Source of the DNA: a bacterium
GTDB lineage: Bacteria > Deinococcota > Deinococci > Deinococcales > Deinococcaceae
Direction: 5' to 3'
Length of the DNA stretch: 64,000 nt
Assembly (NCBI GenBank): GCA_021810505.1
Contig: JAJZIR010000003.1
Span: 43,565 to 107,564, forward strand
The first letter of the stretch is position 1. Every line of letters begins with the position of its first letter. The notes beneath the pieces are model-generated. The model made no database searches and was not told the DNA's origin. It saw nothing but the letters and a program-made list of their open reading frames with translations. Shown piece by piece: positions 27,826 through 36,529 of this stretch. The position numbers were made by a program, and so were the translations under genes.

Positions 27826-29757
27826 ATGCGCCGCTCCCCGCTCCCTGTACTGCTGCTGACCGCCGCTCTCGGACAGGCTTCAGCGCATCTCGCGACCGTT
27901 CTTCCCGGAGATACCCTCAGCGGCTTGGCCGTGCGCTTCGGCGTCTCCAGCCGCAGCATCGCCGATGCGAACCACCTGGTGGGCTCCAACCCGGAGCTGA
28001 GGGCTGGCCAGACCCTCGACATCCCGGGAGCCGCCCATTACACCGTCCAACCGGGGGACACGCCCTGGTCTATCGCCCAGCGGGCCGACATGCCGCTGAC
28101 CCAGCTGGAAGCGCTCAACCCGAGCATCGCCAGCGGCATGGTCCAGGTAGGCATGGTCTTGCAGCTCAGCGGCACCGCCCTGCCGGCGGTCCAGGCGGCG
28201 CCGGCCAAGGCGGCGGCGGTAGCAGCGACCAGCTACGTGGTCCGGAGCGGGGACACCCTCTGGGGGATCGCTCAGAAGCTGGGGATCAGCGTGGCCACCT
28301 TGACCGCGCTCAACCCGCAGGCCGCCACGGCGATGCTGCAGCCGGGGATGATCCTCAAGCTGCGGGGCCGGCCGGCCCCGCCTTCCCTGCCGACCTCCGG
28401 CTACCGGGTCGCCAGCGGGGACACCCTCTGGGGGATCGCCAGCAGCCTGGGGATCAGCGTGGCCGAGCTGGAGCGCCTCAACCCGCAGACGGTCTACCAG
28501 AACCTGCAACCCGGGACGGTCCTGAGAGTCCCCGCGCAGGTCCAGGCCAAGAGCAGCCCGGCCAAGGCGGCGGCGGTAGCAGCGACCAGCTACGTGGTCC
28601 GGAGCGGGGACACCCTCTGGGGGATCGCTCAGAAGCTGGGGATCAGCGTGGCCACCTTGACCGCGCTCAACCCGCAGGCCGCCACGGCGATGCTGCAGCC
28701 GGGGATGATCCTCAAGCTGCGGGGCCGGCCGGCCCCGCCTTCCCTGCCGACCTCCGGCTACCGGGTCGCCAGCGGGGACACCCTCTGGGGGATCGCCAGC
28801 AGCCTGGGGATCAGCGTGGCCGAGCTGGAGCGCCTCAACCCGCAGACGGTCTACCAGAACCTGCAACCCGGGACGGTCCTGAGAGTCCCCGCGCAGGTCC
28901 AGGCCAAGAGCAGCCCGGCCAAGGCGCCGGCGATCCCGACCTCCGGCTACCGGGTCGCCAGCGGGGACACCCTCTGGGGGATCGCCAGCAGCCTGGGGAT
29001 CAGCGTGGCGGAGCTGCTCCGGCTCAATCCGGAAATCGCCTCCTCCACCCTGGTGGCGGGAAGCACCCTGCAGGTCCCAGCCCGCCCCGGGAAGCGCAAG
29101 CGCCCCGCCCCCGCCCCGACCAATCGGGTACAGACCGCCCATCGGGTACAGATCAAGGACGCGCCCAACTACCAATCGGCCGTCGTCGCCCGCCAGGTCG
29201 CCGCGGCAACAGCGCATCCCGGCCTGGCCAGCGCCACCTATACCGTGCGGCCAGGGGACACCCTCAGCGCCATCGCCAGCCGCTACCACGTCAGCGTCGT
29301 CCAGCTAGAGGCGGACAACCCCCAGGTACAATCGGGGGTACTCCAGGTCGGGCAGCAGCTGCACGTACCTACCTTCCTGGACCGGTTGCGCAGCTTCGGG
29401 AGCCGAGTGGTGTCGGTCGCCGAGCGCTTCCTCGGTGTCCCCTACGTCTGGGGGGGTAGCTCCCCCACCGGCTTCGACTGCTCGGGCTTGGTGCAATACG
29501 TGTACCGGCTGCTCGGGTACCAGCTGCCCAGAACCTCGGAAGCGCAGTGGAATGCTGTCCAGCACGTCTCCAAGCCGAAGCCCGGGGATCTGATCTTCAT
29601 GAATTTCCCTGGGGACTATCAGGCCGCCCCCAACCACGTCGGGCTCTACGTCGGTCACGGGAAGATGCTCAACGCCCCCTACCCCGGCCAGCCGGTGCAG
29701 ATCGACAGCGTCCCCTGGGGGAACGTCATGGGTTACGGGCAGCTGACCAGCCAGTAG
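27826..29757 (+). CDS. LysM-repeat NlpC/P60 cell-wall hydrolase
   Basis: 643 residues, secreted: Sec signal (MRRSPLPVLLLTAALGQASA). Eight LysM peptidoglycan-binding motifs follow, recognisable by YxVxxGDTLWGIA, then an NlpC/P60 endopeptidase domain of about 120 residues with catalytic Cys in GFDCSGLVQY and His in PNHVGLYVGHG. It should cut peptide cross-links in peptidoglycan. ATG at 27826 has ribosome site GGAGGA. LysM 3-4 and 5-6 are encoded by an exact 357-bp tandem DNA duplication. Confidence 0.93.
   Translation: MRRSPLPVLLLTAALGQASAHLATVLPGDTLSGLAVRFGVSSRSIADANHLVGSNPELRAGQTLDIPGAAHYTVQPGDTPWSIAQRADMPLTQLEALNPSIASGMVQVGMVLQLSGTALPAVQAAPAKAAAVAATSYVVRSGDTLWGIAQKLGISVATLTALNPQAATAMLQPGMILKLRGRPAPPSLPTSGYRVASGDTLWGIASSLGISVAELERLNPQTVYQNLQPGTVLRVPAQVQAKSSPAKAAAVAATSYVVRSGDTLWGIAQKLGISVATLTALNPQAATAMLQPGMILKLRGRPAPPSLPTSGYRVASGDTLWGIASSLGISVAELERLNPQTVYQNLQPGTVLRVPAQVQAKSSPAKAPAIPTSGYRVASGDTLWGIASSLGISVAELLRLNPEIASSTLVAGSTLQVPARPGKRKRPAPAPTNRVQTAHRVQIKDAPNYQSAVVARQVAAATAHPGLASATYTVRPGDTLSAIASRYHVSVVQLEADNPQVQSGVLQVGQQLHVPTFLDRLRSFGSRVVSVAERFLGVPYVWGGSSPTGFDCSGLVQYVYRLLGYQLPRTSEAQWNAVQHVSKPKPGDLIFMNFPGDYQAAPNHVGLYVGHGKMLNAPYPGQPVQIDSVPWGNVMGYGQLTSQ
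28201..28914 (+). repeat. 357-bp tandem duplication inside the LysM gene
   Basis: The DNA of 28201-28557 is repeated directly at 28558-28914, and I saw no mismatch by eye. Each unit encodes 119 residues with two different LysM motifs plus linkers. A further partial copy of the second LysM follows from about 28933. The identity indicates a very recent duplication or ongoing homogenisation. Confidence 0.85.
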
Positions 29758-29794
29758 CCGCTCGGCGCCCCGCCCCCGCAGGCCTAGAGGGCAC

Positions 29795-29990
29795 CTAGTG
29801 TCGCGCACCCAAAGTTCGTGGACGGGTGGCTCCGGTGGGAATCTCGCTGGCCGCTTCGGTCCAGCCGGTTTTTCGGTCCAGGTGATCGGTCCAGGGGAAC
29901 GGCTTGCAGCGGTCGTTGTAGGCGCCGGTGAACGCACGGCTACCCGAGGTGCGCAGATCGCCGCTGCAGCGCAGCTCACCGGGTACGCCG
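29795..29990 (-). pseudogene. IS630-family transposase C-terminal remnant (left arm)
   Basis: Minus-strand translation shows FTGAYNDRCKPFPWT, the signature near the end of IS630 transposases, followed by a short insert and TRPRTLGARH before the stop. The catalytic domain is absent, so it is not functional. Confidence 0.65.
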
Positions 29991-30590
29991 CGCCTTGCTG
30001 GAAGATATACACCGCTTGGGACGACGGCGCGAGGCGGCGCTTCTGGTGACGGCACCGTCTTCCAGCTCTCACCCCCGGCCTCCTCTGGGGGGAGCTGGGC
30101 CGAGACAGTGCTGTACAGCTTTGGGAGTGGGAGTGACGGCGCCTTCCCCTTCGGCTCCATGATCTTTGACAGCAAGGGGGAGCTGTACGGGACGACGGCG
30201 TATGGTGGCAGTTCCGGTGGCGGTACCGTCTTCCAGCTTTCGCCTCCGACCTCCTCTGGGGGGAGCTGGGCCGAAACAGTGCTGTACAGCTTCGGGGGTA
30301 CCGGTGACGGCGCTCACCCCCGCGCCTCTCTGATCCTCGGCAGCAACGGGGACCTGTACGGGACGACGTATGGCGGCGGCACTCCCGGTGGCGGCACCGT
30401 CTTCCAGCTCTCGCCTCCGGCTTCCCCTGGGGGTAGCTGGACTGAGGCGGTGCTGCACAGCTTTGGGAGTACCGGTGGCGGCAACCTCCCCCGCGCCTCC
30501 CTGATCTTCGGCAGCAACGGGGACCTGTACGGGACGACACTTTCCGGCGGCGCTTCTAATGACGGAACCGTCTTCAAGATCGTCCTCTGA
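29928..30590 (+). pseudogene. truncated GloVer-repeat protein fragment
   Basis: The frame from 29928 encodes 220 residues, but the first 30 or so are read from the transposase remnant and are not protein-like. From about residue 36 there are four GloVer repeats, the first eroded, with the pattern GTVFQLSPP...GSWAETVLYSFG ... GDLYGTT, ending GTVFKIVL like the complete gene at 46799. The lipoprotein signal and Ig-like domains are missing, so the protein would not be exported. Most likely a remnant moved or left behind by recombination with the flanking insertion sequence. Confidence 0.65.
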
Positions 30591-30839
30591 TCCGGCCGAT
30601 CCGGCTGGACGCCCGTAGGGTGGGAATTCAGATAGAGCGACCGGGAGCGTGAGTTGGAATTGAGTGCGCAGGAAGGACTTCCGGCCGCCTTCGGTGCCAG
30701 GTGCCCACCACGGTGCGCTGGAGTTGCGCGCGCTGGGACTCCCGGGGTCAGGGGCCGGGAGCCGGACCGCCGGGGAGTTCCTGTAGGGAGCTACTGCCGC
30801 GCGGCTCAAGTTCGTTGGCAGTTTGGGCCGGGGTCCGGA

Positions 30840-31079
30840 CAACTGGTCTACGATCCCAGCCTCCGGGTCATGGCTGAAACTCGCCGAGCTGTCCTTCGGG
30901 ATCATCACCCGACAGGCAACCCGCAGCGGAATCCGCGGCGGCGCCCAGCAGATGACCACTGCGACCCGCGCGTCCACCGGCGCCTACAGCGACCGCTGCA
31001 AGCCTTCCCCTGGACCGAAGTAGCCGGCGAGATTCCCGCCCAAGTCACCCGTCCACGAGCTTCAGGCGCGCGGCACTAG
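30840..31079 (+). pseudogene. IS630-family transposase C-terminal remnant (right arm)
   Basis: Plus strand. SWLKLAELSFGIITRQATRS (about 30880-30940) is the segment carrying the last acidic residue of the IS630 DDE triad, followed by STGAYSDRCKPS. A frameshift then moves to the frame reading FPWTEVAGEIPAQVTRPRAS and GARH with stop at 31079. The N-terminal catalytic part is missing and the reading frame is broken. Confidence 0.65.
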
Positions 31080-32263
31080 GTGCCTAAGGCTTCCCAGGCC
31101 GCCCGCACCGCCGCGCCCCGCTCGAAAGGGCAGCCCAACGCGGCCAGAGCTTCCTCGAGCAGGCCAGCTACCGCCAGAGCGTCGTAGCGATCGAAGTAGC
31201 CCATCAGCGAGATCCGGAAGGTGAGGTCCTTGTAGGCGTCCTGGCCCGCGGCCGCCCTAGCACCCAGGGCTTGCAGGCTGCGGGTGACCTCGGTCGCGGC
31301 CCAGCCCGGCGGCGGGCAGAGGGTGGCTACCGCCGGGCTGGGCCGCTCCGCGAAAGGCCGGCAGCCCAGGGCTACTCCAGCCTCCAGCAAGGCGCGGCTC
31401 ATCCGCGCGCGCTCACCCCAGAGCACCTCTAGGTCCAGGCTGAGCAGGCGGTCCAGGCTGTAGTCGAGCGCGGCGATCAGGTTGATCGCCGGGGTGTAGG
31501 CGGTCTCCCCTAGGCGCTGGCTGCGCAGTTCCCGGGCTAGGTTCAGGCTGAAGCCTTGCGCCTCCAGGAGGCGCTCGGCCGCGGCGGGCGAGAGGGCCAC
31601 GAAGCCCAGGCCAGGGGGAATCGCGGCGCCCTTCTGGGAGCCGGCGATCACCGCGTCCAAGCCCCAGGCCAGCGGGAGCAGCGGGGCGACCGCAAAGCTG
31701 GTCACCGCATCGACCAGGATGAGCAGATCCGGTTCGGTCGCCCTGGCGGCGGCGGCGATCGCCTCCACGTCGTGCAGCACGCCCGTACTGGTCTCGCTGT
31801 GGGTCAGCAGCAAAGCTGCCTTGCCGGAAACCGCCGCCGCTACCTGCCCTGGATCTAGGGCCTGGCCCCAGGGGGCCTCCAGGCGCTCGACCCGGTAGCC
31901 CAGCCGCTCGGCCATCTGGCCCCAGCGCGCGCCGAATTTGCCGGCGCTGGCCGAGAGCACCGGGGCTTCCCTGGGGACCAGGCTGGTCAGGGCCGCCTCG
32001 AAGGCCCCGGTACCCGAGCTGGTGGTGAGCAGAACCTCGGCGCCGGCGAACAGGCGCTGCAATTTGGCGCGCACCGAAGAGATCAGGGCCCTCGCCTCTG
32101 GGCTGCGGTGGTGGATCTGGGGCTGGGCCAAGCGCAGCAGCGCGCGCGGATCCACTTCGACCGGCCCAGGGGCGAGCAGCCGCGGGCGCAGCCACCCGGT
32201 CAGGTCGGGGTAGGGGGAGCCGCCCCGGTCGGGGCGGTCAGGGTCGGGTAGAGGGGTCGGCAC
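31076..32263 (-). CDS. class V aminotransferase, probable phosphoserine/serine-type
   Basis: 395-residue PLP enzyme. LLAPGPVEVDPRALLRLAQP is typical of the SerC/serine-pyruvate/alanine-glyoxylate group, LLTTSSGTGAFEAAL binds PLP, VDAVTSFAV holds the Asp, and the PLP lysine is in AGSQKGAAIPPGLGF. GTG start with AAAGGAG ribosome site. It lies just downstream of serA on the same strand, so I infer phosphohydroxypyruvate aminotransferase in serine synthesis; alanine-glyoxylate activity is the alternative. The stop lies in the edge of the IS remnant, so the last residues may be altered. Confidence 0.85.
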   Translation of the reverse strand: MPTPLPDPDRPDRGGSPYPDLTGWLRPRLLAPGPVEVDPRALLRLAQPQIHHRSPEARALISSVRAKLQRLFAGAEVLLTTSSGTGAFEAALTSLVPREAPVLSASAGKFGARWGQMAERLGYRVERLEAPWGQALDPGQVAAAVSGKAALLLTHSETSTGVLHDVEAIAAAARATEPDLLILVDAVTSFAVAPLLPLAWGLDAVIAGSQKGAAIPPGLGFVALSPAAAERLLEAQGFSLNLARELRSQRLGETAYTPAINLIAALDYSLDRLLSLDLEVLWGERARMSRALLEAGVALGCRPFAERPSPAVATLCPPPGWAATEVTRSLQALGARAAAGQDAYKDLTFRISLMGYFDRYDALAVAGLLEEALAALGCPFERGAAVRAAWEALGT

Positions 32264-32292
32264 AGGGCGCTCCTTTGGGAATCCGTGGGGTC

Positions 32293-33858
32293 TCAGACCT
32301 CGACCAAGAATAAGGAATCGACTACCGGAAGCCGCCGGAGCTCTTCCATCTGGGCAGCGCTGGGCCGGTCGTCTAAGGTCAGGGTGAAGAGGGCTAAGCC
32401 TCCCCTGGCCTCCCGGCCCAGCGACATACCGGCGATGTTGATCCCCCAGTCCCCCAGCCGGCTGCTCAGCTGTGCCACCGCCCCGGGCCGGTCGCGGTTG
32501 GAGACGATCAGGATGTATCCCTCCGGAACAACCTCTAGGCGGTAGTTGCGCAGCCGGGTCAGGCGCGGGGAGCGCCCGAAGACGGTCCCCGCCACCGACC
32601 GCACGCTTCCCTCGGTGCGGGCGGTGAGGACCAGCTCGCTCTGGTAGTCGTCGACGTCCTCGCAGGTCTGGACGCTGACCTTCAGGCCGCGCTCGCGGCA
32701 GAGCGCGCGGGCGTTGATCGGATTGGCCGGCTCATCGGTCACCCCGCTCAGGTAACCTACCAGGACCTGGGGCACCAAGGGAGCGGGATCTGCCGGAAAG
32801 CGGCCGCACAGCTCGACCTCCAGCGCCGAAGCGGCCGGGAGCAGCTGGCCGGCGATCTTGCCGAGCTTTTCCGCCAGCTCCAGGTAGCCCCCTAGGACCT
32901 GCTTGGTGTGGGGGTCCAGGGCCGGTGCGTTGACCGCCCCCCTGGAGATGTCCCCATCCAGCGCGGCCAGCACCCGCGAGACGATCTCCTCGCCGACCCT
33001 GGACTGGGCCTCGAGGGTGTTGGCCCCCAGGTGGGCGGTGAAGCTCAGGTTGGGGACCGATACCAGGGGGTGGTCCGCCCCCGGCGGCTCGTCCACGAAG
33101 ACATCGATGGCCGCAGCGAACAGCTGCCCAGCTCGTAGGGCGGCGGCCAGAGCGGGCTCGTCGATGATCCCCCCGCGGGCGGCGTTGACCACCACGGCGT
33201 CCCTGGGCAGCAGGGCCAGCTCGGCGCTGCCGATCATCCCCCGGGTCTCCTCGGTGAGGGGGGTGTGCACGGTCAGGAACTGTACCGCCCCCAGCAGGGC
33301 AGGCAGGTCGGCGGCGCGCTCGGCGCCGACGCGGTCGAAAGCTAGCTGGGCGATGTAGGGATCATAGGCCAGAACCGACATCCCCAGGCCCCTGGCGCGC
33401 TGGGCTACCGAGCTGCCGATCCGGCCCAGCCCCACGATCCCCAGGCGTTTCCCGGCCAGCTCTAGACCCAAGAACTTGCGGTCCCAGGTGCCAGCCCGGA
33501 TCTTGGCGTCGCTGCGGGTCAGGCCGCGGGCAGCCGAAAGCAGGTGGGCGATGGCCAGCTCGGCCGCCGAGATGGTATTGGCCTCGGGGGCGTTCAGGAC
33601 CAGGATCCCGCGCCTGGAAGCCGCCTCTAAGTCGATGTTGTCCACCCCGACGCCGCCGCGGCCGATGACCCGCAGGCGGCTGCCGGCCGCGAGCAGCTCG
33701 GCATCGACCTTGGTCCTGGAACGGGTGATCAGGGCGTCGTACTGCGGCAGGGCCTGCAGCAGGTCAGGTCTGGGCATATTGGCCAGGTAATCCAGCTGAA
33801 CTCCGGGGAAATCCAGCGGGCCGAGTTTCATCTCGTCGCAGATCAGGACGCGGTGCAC
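32293..33858 (-). CDS. serA: D-3-phosphoglycerate dehydrogenase SerA
   Basis: 521 residues: first step of serine synthesis. NAD-binding fold GLGRIGSSVAQRARGLGM, substrate loop VGVDNIDLEAASRRGI and NAPEANTISAAELAIAHLL, an intervening ASB domain, and a C-terminal ACT domain (ILIVSNRDRPGAVAQLSSRL) that usually mediates serine feedback. GTG start at 33858 (HRVLICDEMKLGPL); 13 further codons are open upstream. A TAAGCT box is 5 bases before the GTG. Thirty bases separate it from the aminotransferase. Confidence 0.94.
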   Translation of the reverse strand: MHRVLICDEMKLGPLDFPGVQLDYLANMPRPDLLQALPQYDALITRSRTKVDAELLAAGSRLRVIGRGGVGVDNIDLEAASRRGILVLNAPEANTISAAELAIAHLLSAARGLTRSDAKIRAGTWDRKFLGLELAGKRLGIVGLGRIGSSVAQRARGLGMSVLAYDPYIAQLAFDRVGAERAADLPALLGAVQFLTVHTPLTEETRGMIGSAELALLPRDAVVVNAARGGIIDEPALAAALRAGQLFAAAIDVFVDEPPGADHPLVSVPNLSFTAHLGANTLEAQSRVGEEIVSRVLAALDGDISRGAVNAPALDPHTKQVLGGYLELAEKLGKIAGQLLPAASALEVELCGRFPADPAPLVPQVLVGYLSGVTDEPANPINARALCRERGLKVSVQTCEDVDDYQSELVLTARTEGSVRSVAGTVFGRSPRLTRLRNYRLEVVPEGYILIVSNRDRPGAVAQLSSRLGDWGINIAGMSLGREARGGLALFTLTLDDRPSAAQMEELRRLPVVDSLFLVEV

Positions 33859-33915
33859 AAGCCAGCTTAGGCGAGGTTCCCTGCGCCCGGACTGCATTGC
33901 TTAGACACCCATCAG

Positions 33916-33945
33916 TTGACAAAACTTAGTGCTCAATTTTATGAT
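33916..33945 (+). promoter_or_regulatory. sigma-70-type promoter for the YceI gene
   Basis: TTGACA (33916-33921) and TATGAT (33940-33945) are separated by 18 bases. This is one of the best -35/-10 pairs in the window. The gene has an AGGAGG ribosome site, so the transcript has a leader. Confidence 0.65.
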
Positions 33946-33983
33946 GCAAAGGCGCGGGGAAACCCTACGCCATAGGAGGCAGA

Positions 33984-34508
33984 ATGCAGTGGATCATCGA
34001 TACCAGCCACAGCGGCGTTGAATTTTCGGTCCGGCACATGGGGATCTCGACGGTCAAGGGCAAGCTCAAGACCATCGAGGGGAGCTTGGAGGCCGACGCG
34101 AGCGGACACCCCAGCCGCCTCGAAGCCAAGATCGATCTGAACGGGATCGACACCAACGACGCCCAGCGGGACGGGCACCTCAAGTCACCCGATTTCTTCC
34201 ACATCGAGCAGTACCCGCACATGACCTTCAGCGCCTCCAAGTTCACCCCCAAGGGGGAGCACGTCTACGTGGTCGACGGGGAGCTGACCATCCGCGGTCA
34301 GACCAAGCCGGTCCAGTTCGAGGTGGAGGTGTCCGGGCCGGTCAAGGATCCCTGGGGCAACCAGCGGATGGGCGCGACCGCTTCCGGCAAGATCAACCGC
34401 AAGGACTTCGGCCTGACCTGGAACCAGGTCCTGGAGTTCGGCGCCCTGCTGGTAGGCGAGGAGGTCAAGTTCAACCTCGACGCCGAGCTGGTAGCCAAAC
34501 CGGCCTGA
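33984..34508 (+). CDS. YceI family protein
   Basis: 174 residues covering one lipocalin-like YceI domain: WIIDTSHSGVEFSVRHMGIS at the start, KSPDFFHIEQYPHMTFSAS in the middle, and NRKDFGLTWNQVLEFGALLV near the end. The family binds isoprenoids in a beta-barrel. No signal peptide, so probably cytoplasmic, as in the Thermus homologue. Monocistronic, with its own strong promoter and ribosome site. Confidence 0.92.
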   Translation: MQWIIDTSHSGVEFSVRHMGISTVKGKLKTIEGSLEADASGHPSRLEAKIDLNGIDTNDAQRDGHLKSPDFFHIEQYPHMTFSASKFTPKGEHVYVVDGELTIRGQTKPVQFEVEVSGPVKDPWGNQRMGATASGKINRKDFGLTWNQVLEFGALLVGEEVKFNLDAELVAKPA

Positions 34509-34513
34509 GCGCC

Positions 34514-35407
34514 CTACCCGGCCTCCATCCGGGCTCGCAGCGCCGCCAAGTCGGGTAAGGCTTCCACCGCACCCAGCCTGGTGGCGGCGAGAGCCCCGGC
34601 GGCGTTGGCCCAGGGCAGGGCCTGCGCGGCCGGATACCCGGCCGCCAGCCGCTCGGCCAGAACCCCGCAGAAGGCGTCTCCCGCCGCGGTGCTGTCTACC
34701 GCCTGCACCGCAATGCCGCCCAGGTAGCGCGGCCCTTCCCCCTCGGTCCAAATCAGCCCCTCTGGGCCGAGGGTGATAACCAGGCTGGGGGCGAGACCGC
34801 GCAGAGCGGCGAGCAGCTGTTCCGGGCGGGCAGTTGGAGCTAGGCCGGCCAGCTGCGCCGCCTCGGTGCGGTTGACCACCAAGACGTCGAGGCAGCCGTC
34901 CCAGAGCGCGGGGTGCAGCTCGGTCGCCGGGGCGGCGTTGAGGATCACCGCCGCCCCGGCGGCTTTGGCCAGCTGGGCGGCCCGCAGCGCCGCGCGCTCC
35001 GGGATTTCCAGCTGGACCAGCAGGACTCGGCAGCCGGCTAGCCAGGCGGGGTCTAGATCTTCCGGCCGCAGCGAGGCGTCCGCCCCCGGGACCACCAAGA
35101 TGGTGCTCTGCGCCCCACTCCTGAGGATCACGGCGCTCCCGCAGGGCTGATCCTCCGACACCGGGCCGCAGGGGGTCACCCCCTCGGCTTCCAAGGCGGC
35201 CCGGAGCTGGTCGCCGCCGGCCCCCCAGGGAGCGATCAGGCGGACCGTACCCCCCATCCGCGCGGCGGCGGCGGCCTGGTTGGCGCCTTTACCTCCCAGA
35301 CCGCGGTGTACCCCGCTGGCCAACAGGGTCTCCCCCGGCTGGGGCAGCCTGGGGAGGGACAGGCTGAGGTCCAGGTGGCAGCTCCCTACCACCACCAAGC
35401 TGGCCAC
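34514..35407 (-). CDS. PfkB-family (ribokinase-like) sugar kinase
   Basis: 297 residues. Substrate motif GGKGANQAAAAARMGG and ATP/catalytic motif VDSTAAGDAFCGVLAERL, with the TAAGD variant seen in ribokinase. GTG start 3 bases after the nagA stop; it is the last gene of the nanE-nagA operon. The context suggests an amino-sugar kinase (GlcNAc or ManNAc) rather than ribokinase, since no other kinase is in the locus and no ribose genes are present. This is inference; sequence alone says ribokinase-like. Confidence 0.87.
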   Translation of the reverse strand: MASLVVVGSCHLDLSLSLPRLPQPGETLLASGVHRGLGGKGANQAAAAARMGGTVRLIAPWGAGGDQLRAALEAEGVTPCGPVSEDQPCGSAVILRSGAQSTILVVPGADASLRPEDLDPAWLAGCRVLLVQLEIPERAALRAAQLAKAAGAAVILNAAPATELHPALWDGCLDVLVVNRTEAAQLAGLAPTARPEQLLAALRGLAPSLVITLGPEGLIWTEGEGPRYLGGIAVQAVDSTAAGDAFCGVLAERLAAGYPAAQALPWANAAGALAATRLGAVEALPDLAALRARMEAG

Positions 35408-35410
35408 CGC

Positions 35411-36529
35411 CTAGCCGGCCCCGGAAGCCGCCGGCATCCCCGGTACCGGAAGGCCGGCCACGAAGACCTCTAGGAGCTCCAGCTTGCTGTTCAGGACCAC
35501 CAGGTCGGCGCGGGAGCCGGCAACCAGGTGACCCCGGTCCGGGAGGCCCAGGTAGTGGGCGGGCCGCGCCGAGAGCAGCGCGCTGGCCAACTCGATCCCG
35601 ATCCCCCAGGAGACCAGGTTGCGCAGGGCTTGGTCCAAGGTCAGCACGCTGCCGGCTAGGGTACGGCCGTCCCCCTCGAGGTAGGCGCCCGCGCCGCGGC
35701 GCAGGACAGCCTGCCCGCCCAGGTGGTAGCGCCCAGGCGGCATCCCGGCCGCGGCCATGGCGTCGGTGATCAGGTAGAGCCCGGGGATGGCCCGCAGAGC
35801 CGCCAGCAGGGCCAGGCGCTCGACGTGCAGGCCGTCTCCGATCACCTCGGCCCAGCGGCCGCGGGCCAGGGCCGCGGCGACCACGCCGGGCTGGCGCTGG
35901 CGCAGGCCGGTCATGGCGTTGTAGAGGTGGGTGAACCCGCTGGCGCCGGCGCGGAGGGCAATTTCAGCCTGCTCGGCGGTGGCCGCGGTGTGGCCCAGTT
36001 GGACCCGGATCCCCCGAGCGGCCAGCTCGGCAGTGAGCTCCAGAGCCCCTGGCAGCTCCGGGGCGAGGGTGAGGGCCCGCAAGGTCGCCAGGCGCTCCAG
36101 GGAGCGAACCTCCCCTGGATCCGGGTCCCTAGCCCAGGGCGGCTGCGCCCCCAAACGCTCCGGGTTCAAGAAGGGGCCCTCTAGGTGCACCCCCAACACC
36201 GCCGACTCCGCCGGGCCCGGGGCGCGCTCCACCCGGCCGGCGGCGCGCACCGCGCGCTCCAGCTCAGGTGGCGCCGCGGTCAGGGTGGTCGCCAGCAGAG
36301 CGGTCGTCCCGTGGCTGGCGTGGAAGCGAGCCATCTGGCGCAGCGCCTCTTCGCCGTCCATGCAGTCGGCGCCACCCCCGCCGTGCACGTGCAGGTCGAT
36401 AAATCCGGGAAGCAGGTAAGGAGAGTCCTGCCCTACCGGCAGCGGGCGGAAGGCGACGACGCGCTCCGCGAACTCCAGCTCGCCTTCCTGAAGGCCCAGC
36501 GGGGTGAGCACCCGGCCGGAGCGCTTCAC
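35411..36529 (-). CDS. nagA: N-acetylglucosamine-6-phosphate deacetylase
   Basis: 372 residues, amidohydrolase superfamily; removes acetate from GlcNAc-6-P. Motifs: PGFIDLHVHGGGGADCMDG, metal Glu in HLEGPFLNPERLG, His in LGHTAA and GFTHLYNAM, substrate His in GDGLHV, and catalytic Asp in LITDAMAAAG. GTG start overlaps the permease stop by 3 bases. It receives GlcNAc-6-P either by phosphorylation of imported GlcNAc or from NanE. Confidence 0.94.
   Translation of the reverse strand: MKRSGRVLTPLGLQEGELEFAERVVAFRPLPVGQDSPYLLPGFIDLHVHGGGGADCMDGEEALRQMARFHASHGTTALLATTLTAAPPELERAVRAAGRVERAPGPAESAVLGVHLEGPFLNPERLGAQPPWARDPDPGEVRSLERLATLRALTLAPELPGALELTAELAARGIRVQLGHTAATAEQAEIALRAGASGFTHLYNAMTGLRQRQPGVVAAALARGRWAEVIGDGLHVERLALLAALRAIPGLYLITDAMAAAGMPPGRYHLGGQAVLRRGAGAYLEGDGRTLAGSVLTLDQALRNLVSWGIGIELASALLSARPAHYLGLPDRGHLVAGSRADLVVLNSKLELLEVFVAGLPVPGMPAASGAG

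Larger units (their letters stand above)
29789..31084. mobile_element. decayed IS630-type pair in inverted orientation around a GloVer fragment
   Basis: The segment is bounded by imperfect inverted repeats of roughly 120-157 bp. The outer ends are GGCACCTAGTG at 29789 and its inverse ending at 31084. Each arm encodes the C-terminal part of an IS630-family transposase reading outward, ending in the shared RPR.x.GARH. The left arm has a 30-bp insertion made of near-copies of CGGTCCAG. Neither arm encodes a full transposase. The interior holds a decapitated GloVer-repeat gene and about 230 bp of unidentified DNA. The right end supplies the last codons and stop of the aminotransferase gene. Confidence 0.65.

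Noticed and set aside
29928-30590. Treating the 220-codon GloVer frame as a normal gene
   Set aside because: It lacks the signal and Ig-like domains, its first 30 codons come from the transposase remnant, and no ribosome site precedes the GTG.
30600-30840. Possible gene or further transposase part between the GloVer fragment and the right IS arm
   Set aside because: All frames give low-complexity Arg/Pro/Gly sequence with no match I recognise.
34514-35407. Calling the PfkB kinase RbsK
   Set aside because: The TAAGD motif fits ribokinase, but the operon is for amino sugars and no ribose genes are present, so the symbol is left empty.
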